Shown: piece after piece, positions 19,319-30,371 of the stretch
How the letters are laid out: every line of letters begins with the position of its first letter
How positions within the stretch are numbered: the stretch's first letter is position 1
NCBI GenBank assembly: GCA_016721605.1
Contig: JADKHS010000016.1
Coordinates: forward strand, 8,443 to 72,442
DNA length: 64,000 nucleotides
DNA from: Nitrosomonadales bacterium
Lineage (GTDB): Bacteria; Pseudomonadota; Gammaproteobacteria; Burkholderiales; Gallionellaceae
Reading direction: 5' to 3'
The notes under the pieces: model-generated
The model's database searches: none
Told to the model about the DNA's origin: nothing
Seen by the model: only the letters and a program-made list of their open reading frames with translations
Program-made: the position numbers and the translations under genes

Positions 19319-19333
19319 GCATTAAGCTTGCCG
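19319..19333 (-). promoter_or_regulatory. Possible sigma-54 promoter for prsT
   Basis: On the minus strand CGGCAAGCTTAATGC has GG and GC at the right -24/-12 spacing, though two consensus bases differ. The predicted start is about 66 bases upstream of the prsT ATG. It is weaker than the motifs at 12369 and 14155. Confidence 0.4.
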
Positions 19334-19437
19334 AACATACATCTTGAAATCAATAACTTTAAAATTACTCCAACAGACCCAGCCAGAACGGAGGGGCCTG
19401 TTAAGTATTGCCTTAATACCCTAAATTTTAAAGGTGC

Positions 19438-20664
19438 CTAGAGTCTCCAGACATTAAGCCCAACCGCGCGCAAAGCTGTCTGGTCAAAATGAGATTTAAC
19501 ATCAATAAAGCAACCATTTGAAACAATTTTGTCTTGGAAATCAGTAAAAGCGGCAGAAATTCGCGGTGTGAAACTGCGGCAATCATTGCATCTGCGCGTG
19601 GCAACTTTTCCCCAAGTTACAAGTTCAGGCCATACTCGTGAAGGGCATCTATAGTAGTAGTTACTGGATCATGAACAAAAAATTCCTGAGGTCAGGGCAA
19701 TTTTCTTTGAATGTCAATCCAAGTACAGTTACTTTTGAGCCTTTTACATTGAGACCAGCACGGATCATTTCTTTCACGGTTTTTTCGGCAATAAATTTTG
19801 CCATTCCGTCATTTATCCGACGCCCCGCCAGTATCACTTGGGGGTGATAGCCAATCATATCTGCTTTGTGGGTAAGGTAGTAAGGGTCTACACCAATACA
19901 GTGCCCACCGACTAACCCGGGACGGAAAGGGAGAAAATTCCACTTCGTCCCGGCAGCCTGCAGTACCTGCAACGTGTCAATTCCAAGCTTATCGAAAATG
20001 ATGGCCAATTCATTAATCAATGCAATATTCAGATCACGTTGGGTATTTTCGATCACTTTTGCCGCCTCTGCAACCTTAATACTCGATGCTCTATGTACAC
20101 CGGCACTGATGATAGCTTCGTAAAGCTTAGCTACTTTCTCCAGCGTTTCGTTATCATCTCCTGATACAATTTTTACAATGGAAGTCAGAGTGCGTTCTTT
20201 ATCACCTGGATTAATTCTTTCTGGAGAATACCCAATGTGAAAATCTTTTTTCCATTCCATGCCAGAATTTTTTTCCAGAATTGGAATACATACTTCCTCA
20301 GTAGCGCCTGGGTAAACCGTTGACTCATAAATAATTATTGCGCCGCGCTTCATGTATTTTCCAACCGTTTCGCTGGCGCCAACGAGAGGAGAAAAGTCAG
20401 GCTGATGGGCACTATCTACGGGCGTTGGAACTGCGATTACAATATAGTCGGCAAGAGATAACTCGAAGGGGTCGGAGCTGACGGTAAGATGGGTAGCCTC
20501 TTGCAACTTTCAGTTGACAGTTCCCCAGTTGGATCAATATGCCGTTTGTAACTCTCTATTTTGGTGGCGGAAAGATCAAATCCGATCGTTTGCTGTTTTT
20601 TTCCAAACTCTACAGCCAGAGGTAAACCCACATATCCAAGCCCAACTACGGCAACAATATCCAT
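19438..20664 (-). CDS. UDP-ManNAcA/GalNAcA-type nucleotide-sugar dehydrogenase (frameshifted)
   Basis: Pieces in three frames give one UDP-glucose/GDP-mannose dehydrogenase family protein. The NAD-binding N-terminus VAVVGLGYVGLPLAVEFGK starts at 20664. The central part has AVPTPVD, ESTVYPGATEE, the catalytic-domain segment GGHCIGVDPYYLTHKA with the nucleophilic cysteine, and GLTFKENCPDLRN. The C-terminal VHDPV...ALHEYGL and a VKSHFDQ tail follow, to a TAG at 19438. Breaks lie near 20500, 19675 and 19620. Between DLRN and VHDP about 15 residues usual in the family seem to be missing. It would oxidise a UDP-HexNAc to its uronate for exopolysaccharide synthesis. Confidence 0.75.
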
Positions 20665-20840
20665 ACTAAACTCACTTTGCTATTTATCATGATCTTTTGA
20701 ATCTAGCAGATATGTTGGGAAGCTTCAATCTTATTCTTAATTTATCTTATCGGTTTACTAACATCACTAATGTTATTGTTACGAAAGCCGATATGATATG
20801 GGCTTAGCTTAAAAATACGAGCAAATTTTGTGGAGTGAAA

Positions 20841-22239
20841 ATGCTGTTTAGAATTTCCAATCACTATGTCTCCAAAGTAGTGTCCATTCTGCTTTTTGTT
20901 GAGATGTTTGTCTTCATCGCCTCAGTCTATCTGGGGGCGACTCTTCGATTCTTTGATAGCGGCTTCCCATATTTTGTCCAGATGGAGAGTTTTTCCCTGG
21001 CGGCGGGTACATTTACCTTAGTAATGGTTTTCAGCATGAGTGCTTTTGGCATGTATAAGCATGACTACAAAGAAAGCATCCGGGATATTTTTCTCCGGCT
21101 CATGCCTTCTTTTGCCCTAGGATTCGGCATCATAACCTTGGTATTTTATTTAGTACCGAGCATTTATATTGGTCGCGGTATTTTAGGTCTCGTAATTATT
21201 ATCGCCGCTTGTTTGATTTTATTGGTGAGGATTATTTTTTATCAATTATTCAAATTGAAATATCTAGAATCACGAATTATTTTTATAGGATGCGGTACGC
21301 TGGCAAAAGAATGCAGCGATCTGGCTATGCATAATGTTAGTTACCATAAATATAACATCGTTGGCTTTGTTCAGTTACCGGGTGAAACGAGCTGCATACT
21401 ACCGTCTACTATTTTCCCGACAGGAAACTCATTAATCGATTTAACGGCCAAATATAACGCGAATGAAGTCATCGTCGCCGCAAATAATCGACGAGGTGAA
21501 AGTTTCCCTATACAAGAGTTATTAGTTTGTAAATTAAATGGGATCAAAGTGACTGATGCGGCGTCTTTTTTTGAGCGTGAAGCATGCCAAATCAGGGTGG
21601 ATTCTCTTCAACCAAGTTGGTTGGTTTTCGGCGGCGGATTTGACCAAAGTTTCCTACGGTCTTTTATTAAAAGAATTTTCGATTTATTCGCCAGCACTAT
21701 TATTTTGCTTGTTTCACTTCCAGTGATATTGATTACGGCGCTATGCATTTATCTCGAAGATCGAGCTCCAATCTTTATCAACAAGAGCGAGTTGGCATGG
21801 ATGGCCATACTTTTATGGTGTTGAAATTTCGAAGCATGCGAAAGGATGCTGAGCAAGGAATGCAACCTCAATGGGCGCCGCAAATGACGATCGTACAACA
21901 AAGGTGGGCCGTATCATTCGCAAACTGAGAATAGACGAACTTCCCCAAATTATAAATGTTGTTAAAGGGGAAATGAGCTTCGTTGGGCCACGCCCGGAAA
22001 GACCTTTTTTTGTAAAGCAACTCATTGATGAGGTTCCATATTATAACGTGCGGCACAGTATTCAACCGGGAATAACGGGCTTGGCTCAAGTACGCTACCA
22101 GTATGGCGCCTCCGTTGAGGATTCCGTTCAAAAACTCCAGTACGACTTATATTATGTGAAAAACAATAGCTTGTTTCTGGACGTACTTATATTAATCGAT
22201 ACTTTCCAGGTTGTGATATTGGGCAAGGGCAGCAGATAA
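20841..22239 (+). CDS. EpsB-type PEP-CTERM sugar transferase (undecaprenyl-phosphate glycosyltransferase, two frameshifts)
   Basis: The full product is about 466 residues. It has several N-terminal membrane helices, a CoA-binding-like Rossmann region (ESRIIFIGCGTLAKE), and a C-terminal bacterial sugar transferase domain. That domain contains KRIFDLFAST, QERVGMDGHTFMVLKFRSMR, KVGRIIRKLRIDELPQ, VGPRPERPFF and RHSIQPGITGLAQV. The frame breaks at a T run at 21774-21776 and at a G near 21876; one added base at each restores the conserved text. It loads the first sugar onto undecaprenyl phosphate to start exopolysaccharide synthesis. It is divergent from the dehydrogenase gene and directly precedes prsK. 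Confidence 0.85.
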
Positions 22240-22258
22240 CCTAATGGAACAACCTTAA

Positions 22259-24375
22259 ATGTTGACAAGCATCACTGCATATAGCTATGGCATAGCCGCT
22301 GTAGCATTTCTTATACTCACCGTTCTCTTGTTGACCAGTTGGCGTGCCCGTATTTTCGGGACAGCGCTGACGGTTGCCTGCATGATAACGGTGCTTTGGG
22401 CAATATCGATTGTTTACCAGGCAGCTAAAACCCCCTTATCGTTGCTGACAGACGTTCTGGAAATTTTACGAAATGCAGGGTGGTCTATCTTCCTGTTAAT
22501 GCTGTTGGGACCTTTCCAACAAACAAACTCTTCACCTCCTTTTAAATTCAAACTAAAACCTTATGTAGTTGGCATCCTAGCGTTTTATTGCTTACTCTTA
22601 CTTTTGAACATTTATAGCTACTGGAAACTTGACTCCTCTCAAGGAGAGACAAGTTTTATTTTCATAACAGACATCGTTGGCCGTGTAGTCATGGCGGTTA
22701 TGGGCATGCTCTTGGTGGAACAACTTTACCGGAATACACCCGCTAAGGGACGCTGGGGGATAAAATTTGCCTGTTTTGGAATCGGGGGGATGTTTGCTTA
22801 CGATTTTTACTTATATAGCGACGCCATGTTGTTCAGGCAAGTTAATGTGGAAATCTGGACTGCCCGAGGAGCGGTCAATGCCCTGATAGTTCCTCTAATC
22901 GCAATATCGGCAGCACGGAATCCTAAATGGCCGTTGGGTATTTCAGTATCACGCCGTATTTTATTTCACTCAGCAACGCTGTTAGGCACTGCCCTGTATT
23001 TACTGGCTATGTCTGCTGCTGGCTACTACCTACGGTTTTTCGGGGGAAGCTGGGGAGCCGTCATGCAAGTGACTTTTTTGTTCGGAGCTGTGGCCTTGCT
23101 TGTTGGCATACTATTTTCGGGCGCGTCCCGTTCATGGCTTAAGGTCTTTATCAGCAAGCATTTTTACAACTACAATTACGACTACCGTGAAGAATGGTTA
23201 GGTTTTACGCGCACGCTCTCCGAGCATAGCCATGGATTGGGCGAACGCACCATCCAAGCAGTAGCGGCGCTCGTGGAAAGCCCCGGGGGGGTTTTGTTTA
23301 TTAGCCGGGAATCAGGTAATTGCGAACCTGCGGCTCATTGGAATATGAGTTTGCCGAATGAATCTGAATCAGCAAATAGCGTCTTTTGTCAGTTTCTGGA
23401 AAACAAGCAGTGGGTAATCGATCTTCAGGAATACGACTCAACTCCTGAAAAATACAGTGCAATTTTTATTCCTCAATGGTTACGAAGTTTCCTTAAAGGC
23501 TGGCTGATAGTTCCTTAATTCTGCTGGGGAGGTTGTTTGGCTTTATGATACTGGCACAACCAAGAAGTAGAATTAAGTTAAATTGGGAAGTGATTGATCT
23601 ACTCAAAATTGCTGGTAGCCAAGCCGCGAGTTATCTTGCCCAACAGGAATCGACTAACGCTCTCATCATTGCGCGTCAGTTTGAATCTTTCAATCGCATG
23701 TCGACTTTTATAGTTCATGACCTAAAAAATTTAGTTTCCCAGTTATCGTTATTACTTTCCAATGCCGAAAAGCATAAAAATAATCCAGAATTCCAAAGGG
23801 ATATGCTTGAGACACTGGATTATTCCGTTCAAAAAATGAAACTGCTTCTACATAAATTAAGCAGGGAGTCTTCCATAGAGCATCCCTCCCCCCTTTTCAT
23901 TGATAAATTATTACGGCAGACATTGGCATTAAAAGCTGCCTTTGAGCCTAAGCCTGAGCTTGAAATCCTAGACCCTGATCTGATGGTGGTAGCTAATTGG
24001 GATCGTCTCGAGAGAGTGATTGGCCACATTGTTCAAAATGCTGTTGAAGCCACACCCAAAAATGGCAAAGTAACAATCCATATTTCGAAGCTCGGGGCTT
24101 TTATAGTGATCGAAATAAAAGATACCGGTCAAGGTATGAGCGAAGACTTCATTCGTGAACGGTTATTCAAGCCGTTTGAATCTACAAAATCGGCAGGTAT
24201 GGGAATTGGCATGTTTGAGAGTCGTGAATATATCCACGAACTGGGTGGCCAAATTGAAGTCTCCAGCCATCAAAATGCTGGCACAACTTTCCGGGTAATG
24301 CTGCCACTTCATAGGCATGTTGATGATGTCAAAAACATCACGTCACAGCAGGGATATTTCCATGAATCAAGATAA
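22259..24375 (+). CDS. prsK: PEP-CTERM system histidine kinase PrsK (one frameshift)
   Basis: The product of about 705 residues has eight or so membrane helices in its first 300 residues and a GAF-like linker (VAALVESPGGVLFIS). The kinase core follows: H-box FIVHDLKNLVSQ, N-box HIVQNAVEATPK, G boxes DTGQGMSEDFI and GMGIGMFESREY. The break is at 23515-23516: one extra T gives the continuous WLIVPLIL...RLFGFMILAQPR. PrsK is expected to phosphorylate the adjacent PrsR, whose start overlaps it by 14 bases. Confidence 0.88.
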
Positions 24376-25723
24376 AAAAAAGCTACTTGTGATTGAAGAT
24401 GATCTAGGCTTGCAAAAGCAATTACGCTGGAATTTTGATGCTTATGAAGTACTGTTGGCGGGAGACCGTGAAAGCGCGCTGGCGCAGGTTAGACGGCATG
24501 AGCCTGCGGTTATTACCATGGATCTTGGACTTCCTCCTGATCCCGATGGTGCTACGGAAGGATTGGCAATCCTACAACAGATTCTTGCGCTTGCCCCTGA
24601 CACCAAACTGATTGTGCTTTCAGGGAATCAAGATCATGCCAATGCAGTGAAAGCGATTGGTATGGGTGCTTATGATTTTCATCAGAAACCGTTTAACCCG
24701 GAAATACTGGGATTAGTGGTTGAACGTGCATTTTATTTGCACGCGCTGCAACAGGAAAACCGCAGAATTTTACAGATTCAGGCCGATTCTCCCTTATCTA
24801 GTATTATCAGTCGGGATCCCGGCATGTTGAAGGTGTGCCGTAGCGTTGAAAAAGTAGCACCCTCCTCCGCCTCGGTCATGCTGTTAGGTGACAGCGGAAC
24901 AGGTAAAGAACTATTGGCAAGAGCGCTGCACCAGATGAGCCCGCGGCAGGAGCGGCGCTTCATGGCAATCAACTGCGCCGCAATCCCGGAAAACCTTCTG
25001 GAAAGCGAATTGTTTGGCTACGAGAAGGGAGCGTTTACCGGAGCCGCCAAACAGACATTAGGTAAAATTGAACTTGCCGATGGGGGTACTTTTTTTCTTG
25101 ATGAAGTCGGGGATATGCCCATGCTTCTACAAGCGAAACTTCTCCGATTTTTGCAAGAAAGGGTAATCGAGAGAATAGGAGGACGCCAGGAAATTCCTGT
25201 TGATGTTCGAATTGTCTGCGCAACGCATCGTAACCTGAAGGAACTCAGCGTTGCGGGACGTTTCCGTGAGGACCTTTATTACCGGTTAAGCGAGATTACA
25301 GTCACTATCCCCCCGCTACGGGAACGTGTGGGCGACGCCGCATTGTTAGCGCATCATTTCAAGAACAAATTCAGCATTAAAGAGGGGCGTTCTTCACTAA
25401 ACTTCACTCAGGAAGCTCTAGCCATGATAGAAGGATACTCTTGGCCGGGTAATGTGCGCGAAATGGAAAACTGCATCAAGCGTGCCGTCATCATGGCTGA
25501 AGGCTCCCAAATAAGCGCAGAAGATATTGGTCTGTCGACTTCAACCAAAATGATAGAGTCTATCAATTTGCGCCAGGTACGTGATGACGCCGAATACAAC
25601 GCCGTGGTAAAAGCGCTGGCGAGAGTAAATGGCAATATTGCCAAGGCGGCCGAATTGCTCGGTGTTAGCCGTCCAACACTCTACGATTTAATAAGCCGTC
25701 ATGGTATTGTATGCAAAGCTTAA
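24362..25723 (+). CDS. prsR: PEP-CTERM-box sigma-54 response regulator PrsR
   Basis: The start at 24362 has an AGGGA ribosome site and gives a 453-residue protein. It has a receiver domain (phospho-acceptor D54 in VITMDLGLPP), and an AAA+ domain with Walker A GDSGTGKE at 176-183 and the sigma-54 contact loop GAFTGA at 223-228. A Fis-type helix-turn-helix (AKAAELLGVSRPTLYDL) is C-terminal. It should activate -24/-12 promoters of PEP-CTERM and exopolysaccharide genes; such motifs are at 12369, 14155 and possibly 19319. The frame is intact. Confidence 0.95.
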   Translation: MNQDKKKLLVIEDDLGLQKQLRWNFDAYEVLLAGDRESALAQVRRHEPAVITMDLGLPPDPDGATEGLAILQQILALAPDTKLIVLSGNQDHANAVKAIGMGAYDFHQKPFNPEILGLVVERAFYLHALQQENRRILQIQADSPLSSIISRDPGMLKVCRSVEKVAPSSASVMLLGDSGTGKELLARALHQMSPRQERRFMAINCAAIPENLLESELFGYEKGAFTGAAKQTLGKIELADGGTFFLDEVGDMPMLLQAKLLRFLQERVIERIGGRQEIPVDVRIVCATHRNLKELSVAGRFREDLYYRLSEITVTIPPLRERVGDAALLAHHFKNKFSIKEGRSSLNFTQEALAMIEGYSWPGNVREMENCIKRAVIMAEGSQISAEDIGLSTSTKMIESINLRQVRDDAEYNAVVKALARVNGNIAKAAELLGVSRPTLYDLISRHGIVCKA

Positions 25724-26078
25724 TAAGGGGCGTCGCTGTTCTAGTTGAACATTTATTTGTGGCTTGTATTTTGATGCAAAATTGATTCTCGGCAGAGAGT
25801 ATATTGTCCTGGCAAACTGCTTTATAATAAGGGCTAATATTATGAAGGTATCATCACCGTAACTTCCCATCCCCCATCTTTTCCATTGCTGGATCATTTG
25901 TTGATCAGGTAAGATTTATCTTGTATCAAAAACCAGTAGCCCGCTTTATCTCCGCTATATCTTAAGATACAAAATTGGCACCCAGGTATAGTTCATTCCT
26001 TTTTTTGCTTATGCATTAATAAAATTAATCAACCAATAGAAACACATAAGCTCTCCCCAATAAAAAGGAATTTGATGT
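25724..26078. other. Intergenic region after prsR
   Basis: AT-rich sequence with no supported gene. TGGCACCC at 25978 and TGGCACGA at 26184 look like half sigma-54 sites, but the GC element is not at the required distance, so I do not call promoters. Confidence 0.5.
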
Positions 26079-26207
26079 ATGGAATTTAAGTTAATCAACT
26101 GCACATTTGACGCAGCAATAAAAACTGATCAATTGTCCCTAGTCGCCGGCATTTATTTTTCAACCGCTAGCTCACTACAATTAATGGCACGAAAGCAGAT
26201 GCCTTAA
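26079..26207 (+). CDS. Small open frame (42 aa) coupled to the arnT-like gene
   Basis: An ATG at 26079 with AAGGA 13 bases upstream opens a 42-codon frame (MEFKLINCTFDAAIKTDQLS...) whose TAA overlaps the downstream ATG as TAATG. Position and ribosome site suggest translation, perhaps a leader peptide that couples ribosomes into arnT. No family is recognised, and chance cannot be excluded. Confidence 0.35.
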   Translation: MEFKLINCTFDAAIKTDQLSLVAGIYFSTASSLQLMARKQMP

Positions 26208-27852
26208 TGGAAAAAATGGAGATCAAACGCTGGTGGTGGCTATTGCTAATGGTCGCCGTGATTTGGTTTGGCACTTTGGAGTACCGCAAACTCATAAAGC
26301 CGGACGAAGGACGCTACGCCGAAATCCCACGCGAAATGGTAGCGAGCGGCGACTGGGTGACACCGCGCCTGAACGGCCTGAAATATTTCGAAAAACCTCC
26401 GCTACAATATTGGGCGACTGCGGCTACCTATACCTTGTTAGGTGAGCATCATTGGACGTCACGTTTGTGGCCTGCATTGACCGGTTTTGCCGGTTTGTTA
26501 TTAGTGTGGTTTGCCGGGGTACGTTTATTCGGACGCGAAGCAGGGCAGTATGCAGCCCTGATTCTTGGCAGCAATTTATTGTATGCGGTGATTGGACATA
26601 TCAATACGCTTGATATGGGTGTCACATTTTCCTAACCCTTGGTATTGTCGGCCTGTTACTTGGTCAGCAGGCTGAAGCAGATACGCATACCCGGCGCAAT
26701 TGGCTTTATTGCGCATGGATAGCATTGGGTTTGGCAGTATTAAGCAAGGGGTTGATAGGGCTAGTGCTACCGGCTGCCGCGTTGGTGATTTATTCTGTAT
26801 TGCAGCGTGATTTAACACCATGGAAACGTCTCAATCTGGTGACTGGGCTATTACTATTTTTGCTGGTCACTGCGCCATGGTTCATTCTAGTGATGAAAGC
26901 CAATCCAGAATTCTTCCAGCGTTTCTTCATTTACGAGCACTACACGCGATTTTCTACCAAGGATTTGGGGCGCTATCAACCTTGGTACTATTTTATTCCC
27001 ATCCTGCTGGCAGGTATGTTGCCATGGACTATTTTAATGTTTGATACCTTGCGACGTACTTGGAAAAATACCACGTATATAGGCACGGCATTTAACCCGG
27101 AACGCTTTTTACTGATATGGGTGGTATTCATTTATGTCTTTTTTTTCAGTGTCCGGATCAAAACTACCCTCCTATTTATTGCCAATGTTTCCGGCTCTGG
27201 CATTATTAATGGGTAAACGGTTGGCCGAGATACGCGAGCGAACATTACCGTGGCAACTCGCCCCATCTTGCTGGTGCCGCTGGCGACATTAGGGTTCGCA
27301 CCATTTACGGCGCAACTTGCTGAAACACCGCTAAAAATAGAAATGTATAGCGATTATGCAATCTGGGCCGTGGTGGCAGCACTGGTTTATCTGTTTGGAT
27401 TAATCTCCGCCATGATGTTGTTGGTACGCCGAAAAAAATCTCTGGCAGTACTGGTAGTGGCATTAAGCACTTTGATTGGGGCACAAATTATTTTATCCGG
27501 ACATAATACTGTGGCCAGATGGCGTTCCGCGTACCACATTGCCGAATCAATTCGCCCTTATGTCAAGCCGGATATCCCATTGTATTCCGTGGGCACCTAC
27601 GATCAGACTCTGCCATTTTACTTGAAACGCACCTTTACCTTGGTTGACTATCAGAATGAAATGGCATTCTGTATTATGCAAGAGCCGCAGCGTTGGATAC
27701 CAGACACCGCCAGCTTCACGAAAATATGGGATAAGCAACCAGCAGCGTTGGCGATTATGTCGGTTCAGTTATACCCGCAACTTAAACAGCAAGGCTTGGC
27801 AATGAAGATTATTTTCGAGGACACACAATATATCGTCGTGAGCAAACCATGA
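26207..27852 (+). CDS. arnT: ArnT-like lipid A aminoarabinose/glycosyl transferase (three frameshifts)
   Basis: The product of about 548 residues is a GT-C glycosyltransferase of the PMT/ArnT type. The N-terminal periplasmic signature is KPDEGRYAEIPREMVASGDWVTP, followed by many membrane helices and a soluble C-terminal part (YSVGTYDQTLPFYLKRTFTLV). Breaks occur at a T run at 26627-26630, near 27150, and at a C run at 27261-27264; single added bases restore each (for example TFFLTLGIVGLLLGQQ). ArnT moves 4-amino-4-deoxy-L-arabinose from undecaprenyl phosphate to lipid A at the periplasmic face. The downstream arn-like genes support this role over a generic mannosyltransferase. Confidence 0.82.
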
Positions 27853-28218
27853 ACTTGATCAGTTTTGGTTTGATTTTCGCTGGCGTGATGCTCAATGTTG
27901 CCGCGCAGCTTATGATCAAGGCCGGTACCAATAGCATTGGCTATTTCGAATTTAATCGCAGTAACATTCTGCCAATCGGTGTACGTCTTGCCACCGAACC
28001 TCATCATCGGGGCAATAGCCTGTTATGGGCTTAGCGTGGTGATTTGGATATTGGCGCTATCACGCGTGCAGGTCAGCATTGCTTATCCGCTGCTGTCTAT
28101 GGGGTATGTAGTAAATTTGGTGGCAGCGTGGTGGTTTTTTAACGAATCAATCAACCCGGCTAAAGTGGCCGGCATTAGCGTTATTATTTTAGGTGTCATC
28201 ATAATTTCCCGAGCATGA
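27849..28218 (+). CDS. arnE: SMR/EamA-type small membrane protein, ArnE-like flippase subunit (frameshifted)
   Basis: Two frames give a protein of about 123 residues with four membrane helices. It begins MNLISFGLIFAGVMLNVAAQ and ends ALSRVQVSIAYPLLSMGYVVNL...GVIIISRA, the small-multidrug-resistance fold of ArnE/ArnF. The frame slips around 27990-28005 (ATEPH/NLIIGAIACYG). It overlaps arnT and the aminotransferase by four bases each. It likely flips Und-P-Ara4N across the inner membrane. Only one subunit gene is seen, so the partner ArnF is absent or the protein works alone. Confidence 0.75.
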
Positions 28219-29336
28219 ACGAATTCCTTCCATTTTCTCGTCCATCAATTGATGAGGCGACTATTGCTGCTGTAGCCGAAACCCTGCGTTCCGGCTGGAT
28301 TACCAGTGGCCCCAAGGTGCAGGAATTCGAGAAGCAACTCTCTGGGTATTTCGGTGGACGTCCGGTGCGCACCTTCAACTCCGGCACCTGCACCATGGAA
28401 ATCGCCCTGCGTATTGCGGGGTTAGGACATGGTGATGAAGTCATCACCACGCCAATTTCCTGGGTAGCTACCGCCAACGTCATACTCGAAGTCGGCGCAA
28501 CTCCGGTGTTTGCTGACGTTGATCCGGCCACGCGTAACATTGATCTGGACAAGGTTGAGGCGGCAATCACGCCGCGCACCAAAGCAATCATCCCGGTCTA
28601 TCTGGCGGGTAAACCGGTAGATATGGATCGCCTCTATAAGATAGCTGCCAGGCACAAATTGCGCGTGGTCGAAGACGCCGCACAAGCCATCGGTTCGACA
28701 TGGCAAGGCAAGCCCATCGGCTCGTTCGGCGATTTTGTTTCGTTCAGCTTCCAGGCCAACAAAAATATCACCACCTCTGAAGGTGGCTGTCTGGTGCTGA
28801 ACAACACAGAAGAGGCCGCACTCGCCGAAAAGTATCGGCTGCAAGGCGTCACGCGAAGCGGCTACGACGGCATTGAAGTGGACGTGCTAGGCGGCAAATT
28901 CAACATGACCGACATCGCCGCCGCCATCGGCTTAGGCCAGTTCGCTCAATTAAATATGATCACCGCGCAAAGACGCAAATTAGCGCGGCATTATTTCGCG
29001 ACACTCGGTAAAGATTTCGAAGCACAAACTGGCGCGCAATTACCCCCCGCTGATTTTGAAAATACCAATTGGCATTTATTTCAGGTAGTGCTGCCGGAGC
29101 GCATCACCCGTGCTGATTTCATGGCGCGCATGAAAGACAAGAACATCGGCATCGGTTATCACTATGCGCCTATTCACCTATTCAAACTGTATCGGGCACA
29201 GGGTTTCAAGGAAGGCATGTTCCCAATTGCAGAGCGTGTTGGGCGTCAGATCGTTTCCTTGCCAATGTTTGCGGCGATGAATGAAAACGATGTCGAGCGC
29301 ACGTGTGTGGCGATGTGTGAGGTATTGGAAAATTAG
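28215..29336 (+). CDS. arnB: DegT/DnrJ/EryC1/StrS aminotransferase, ArnB-like
   Basis: This intact 373-residue PLP enzyme has the family layout SGWITSGPKVQEFE, NSGTCTMEIAL, the D154 region VVEDAAQAIG and the PLP lysine K183 in FQANKNITTSEGG. The C-terminal GIGYHYAPIHLFKLYR segment matches ArnB enzymes. ArnB transfers an amino group to UDP-4-keto-arabinose. Context in an arn-like operon favours this over perosamine or QuiN synthesis, though related sugar aminotransferases share these motifs. An inverted repeat GCATAGC/GCTATGC lies just after the gene (29341-29360). Confidence 0.85.
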   Translation: MNEFLPFSRPSIDEATIAAVAETLRSGWITSGPKVQEFEKQLSGYFGGRPVRTFNSGTCTMEIALRIAGLGHGDEVITTPISWVATANVILEVGATPVFADVDPATRNIDLDKVEAAITPRTKAIIPVYLAGKPVDMDRLYKIAARHKLRVVEDAAQAIGSTWQGKPIGSFGDFVSFSFQANKNITTSEGGCLVLNNTEEAALAEKYRLQGVTRSGYDGIEVDVLGGKFNMTDIAAAIGLGQFAQLNMITAQRRKLARHYFATLGKDFEAQTGAQLPPADFENTNWHLFQVVLPERITRADFMARMKDKNIGIGYHYAPIHLFKLYRAQGFKEGMFPIAERVGRQIVSLPMFAAMNENDVERTCVAMCEVLEN

Positions 29337-29433
29337 CATGCGCATAGCGCACGCTATGCTGACCATACCTTAATTTTTCTTATATCTATTCCCAATTTCG
29401 CTAACCTCACCCTCTGCGGTAAAATGCTGCGCC

Positions 29434-30371
29434 ATGAGCCCCCCCCAACTTTCCGTCGTCATTCCTGTTTATAACGAAGAAGAAGGTCTGCAGACCCTGT
29501 TCGATCGGTTATATCCGACACTGGATAATCTCGGTATTAGCTACGAGATCGTGTTTATCAATGATGGTAGCCGTGACCGTTCGGCAGCCATCCTGCGCGA
29601 GCAATTCCAACGCCGCCACGATGTAACGCGGGTGATCCTGTTCAATGGCAATTTCGGTCAGCATATGGCGATCACTGCCGGTTTCGAGCATGCGCGCGGC
29701 GCGCGGGTGGTGACGCTGGACGCCGATCTGCAAAATCCGCCGGAAGAGATAGCCAAGCTGCTCGCCAAGATGGATGAAGGTTACGATTACATCGGTTCAA
29801 TCCGTAAGCAGCGCAATGATAGTTGGTGGCGGCATGTGGGTTCACGCGCCATGAACCGGCTGCGCGAACGTATTACGAATATTAAAATGACTGATCAGGG
29901 CTGCATGTTGCGCGCGTACGACCGTCCACTTATTGATGCAATCAATAGTTGTAAGGAAGTGAATACTTTTGTTCCGGCGCTGGCCTATACTTTTGCGCGC
30001 AATCCCGCCGAGGTGATTGTTGAACATGAAGAACGTGCGCTGGGTGAATCAAAATATTCGTTGTACAGTCTGATTCGTCTTAATTTTGACCTGATGACTG
30101 GATTTTCTGTCGTGCCCCTGCAATGGTTCTCCATGGCTGGAATTGCAATTTCATTGATGTCAGCATTCTTCGTGGTCTTTCTACTGGTGCGTCGCCTGTT
30201 TGCTCCCCGGAAGCGGAAGGGCTGTTCACCTTGTTCGCCATCGCATTTTTCCTGATTGGCCTTACCCTGTTCGGCATCGGTCTGCTGGGGGAATACATCG
30301 GTCGCATTTATCTGCAAGTACGCCATCGTCCGCGCTATTTGATTCAAGCTGTATTGGACAAAACTGAATGA
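29434..30371 (+). CDS. arnC: ArnC-like undecaprenyl-phosphate Ara4FN transferase (frameshifted)
   Basis: The product of about 312 residues is a GT-A family 2 enzyme. It starts QLSVVIPVYNEEEGL, with VTLDADLQNPPEE as its DXD-type site and EERALGESKYSLYSL. Two C-terminal membrane helices follow (QWFSMAGIAISLMSAFF and LFAIAFFLIGLTLFGIG), ending with the GEYIGRIYLQVRHRPRYL tail typical of ArnC. The frame breaks near 30205. It would load Ara4-formyl-N onto undecaprenyl phosphate. Its end overlaps the next start (ATGA). Confidence 0.85.

Noticed and set aside
25978..26200. TGGCAC motifs resembling sigma-54 promoters
   Set aside because: The GC element is not 11 bases after GG in either case.
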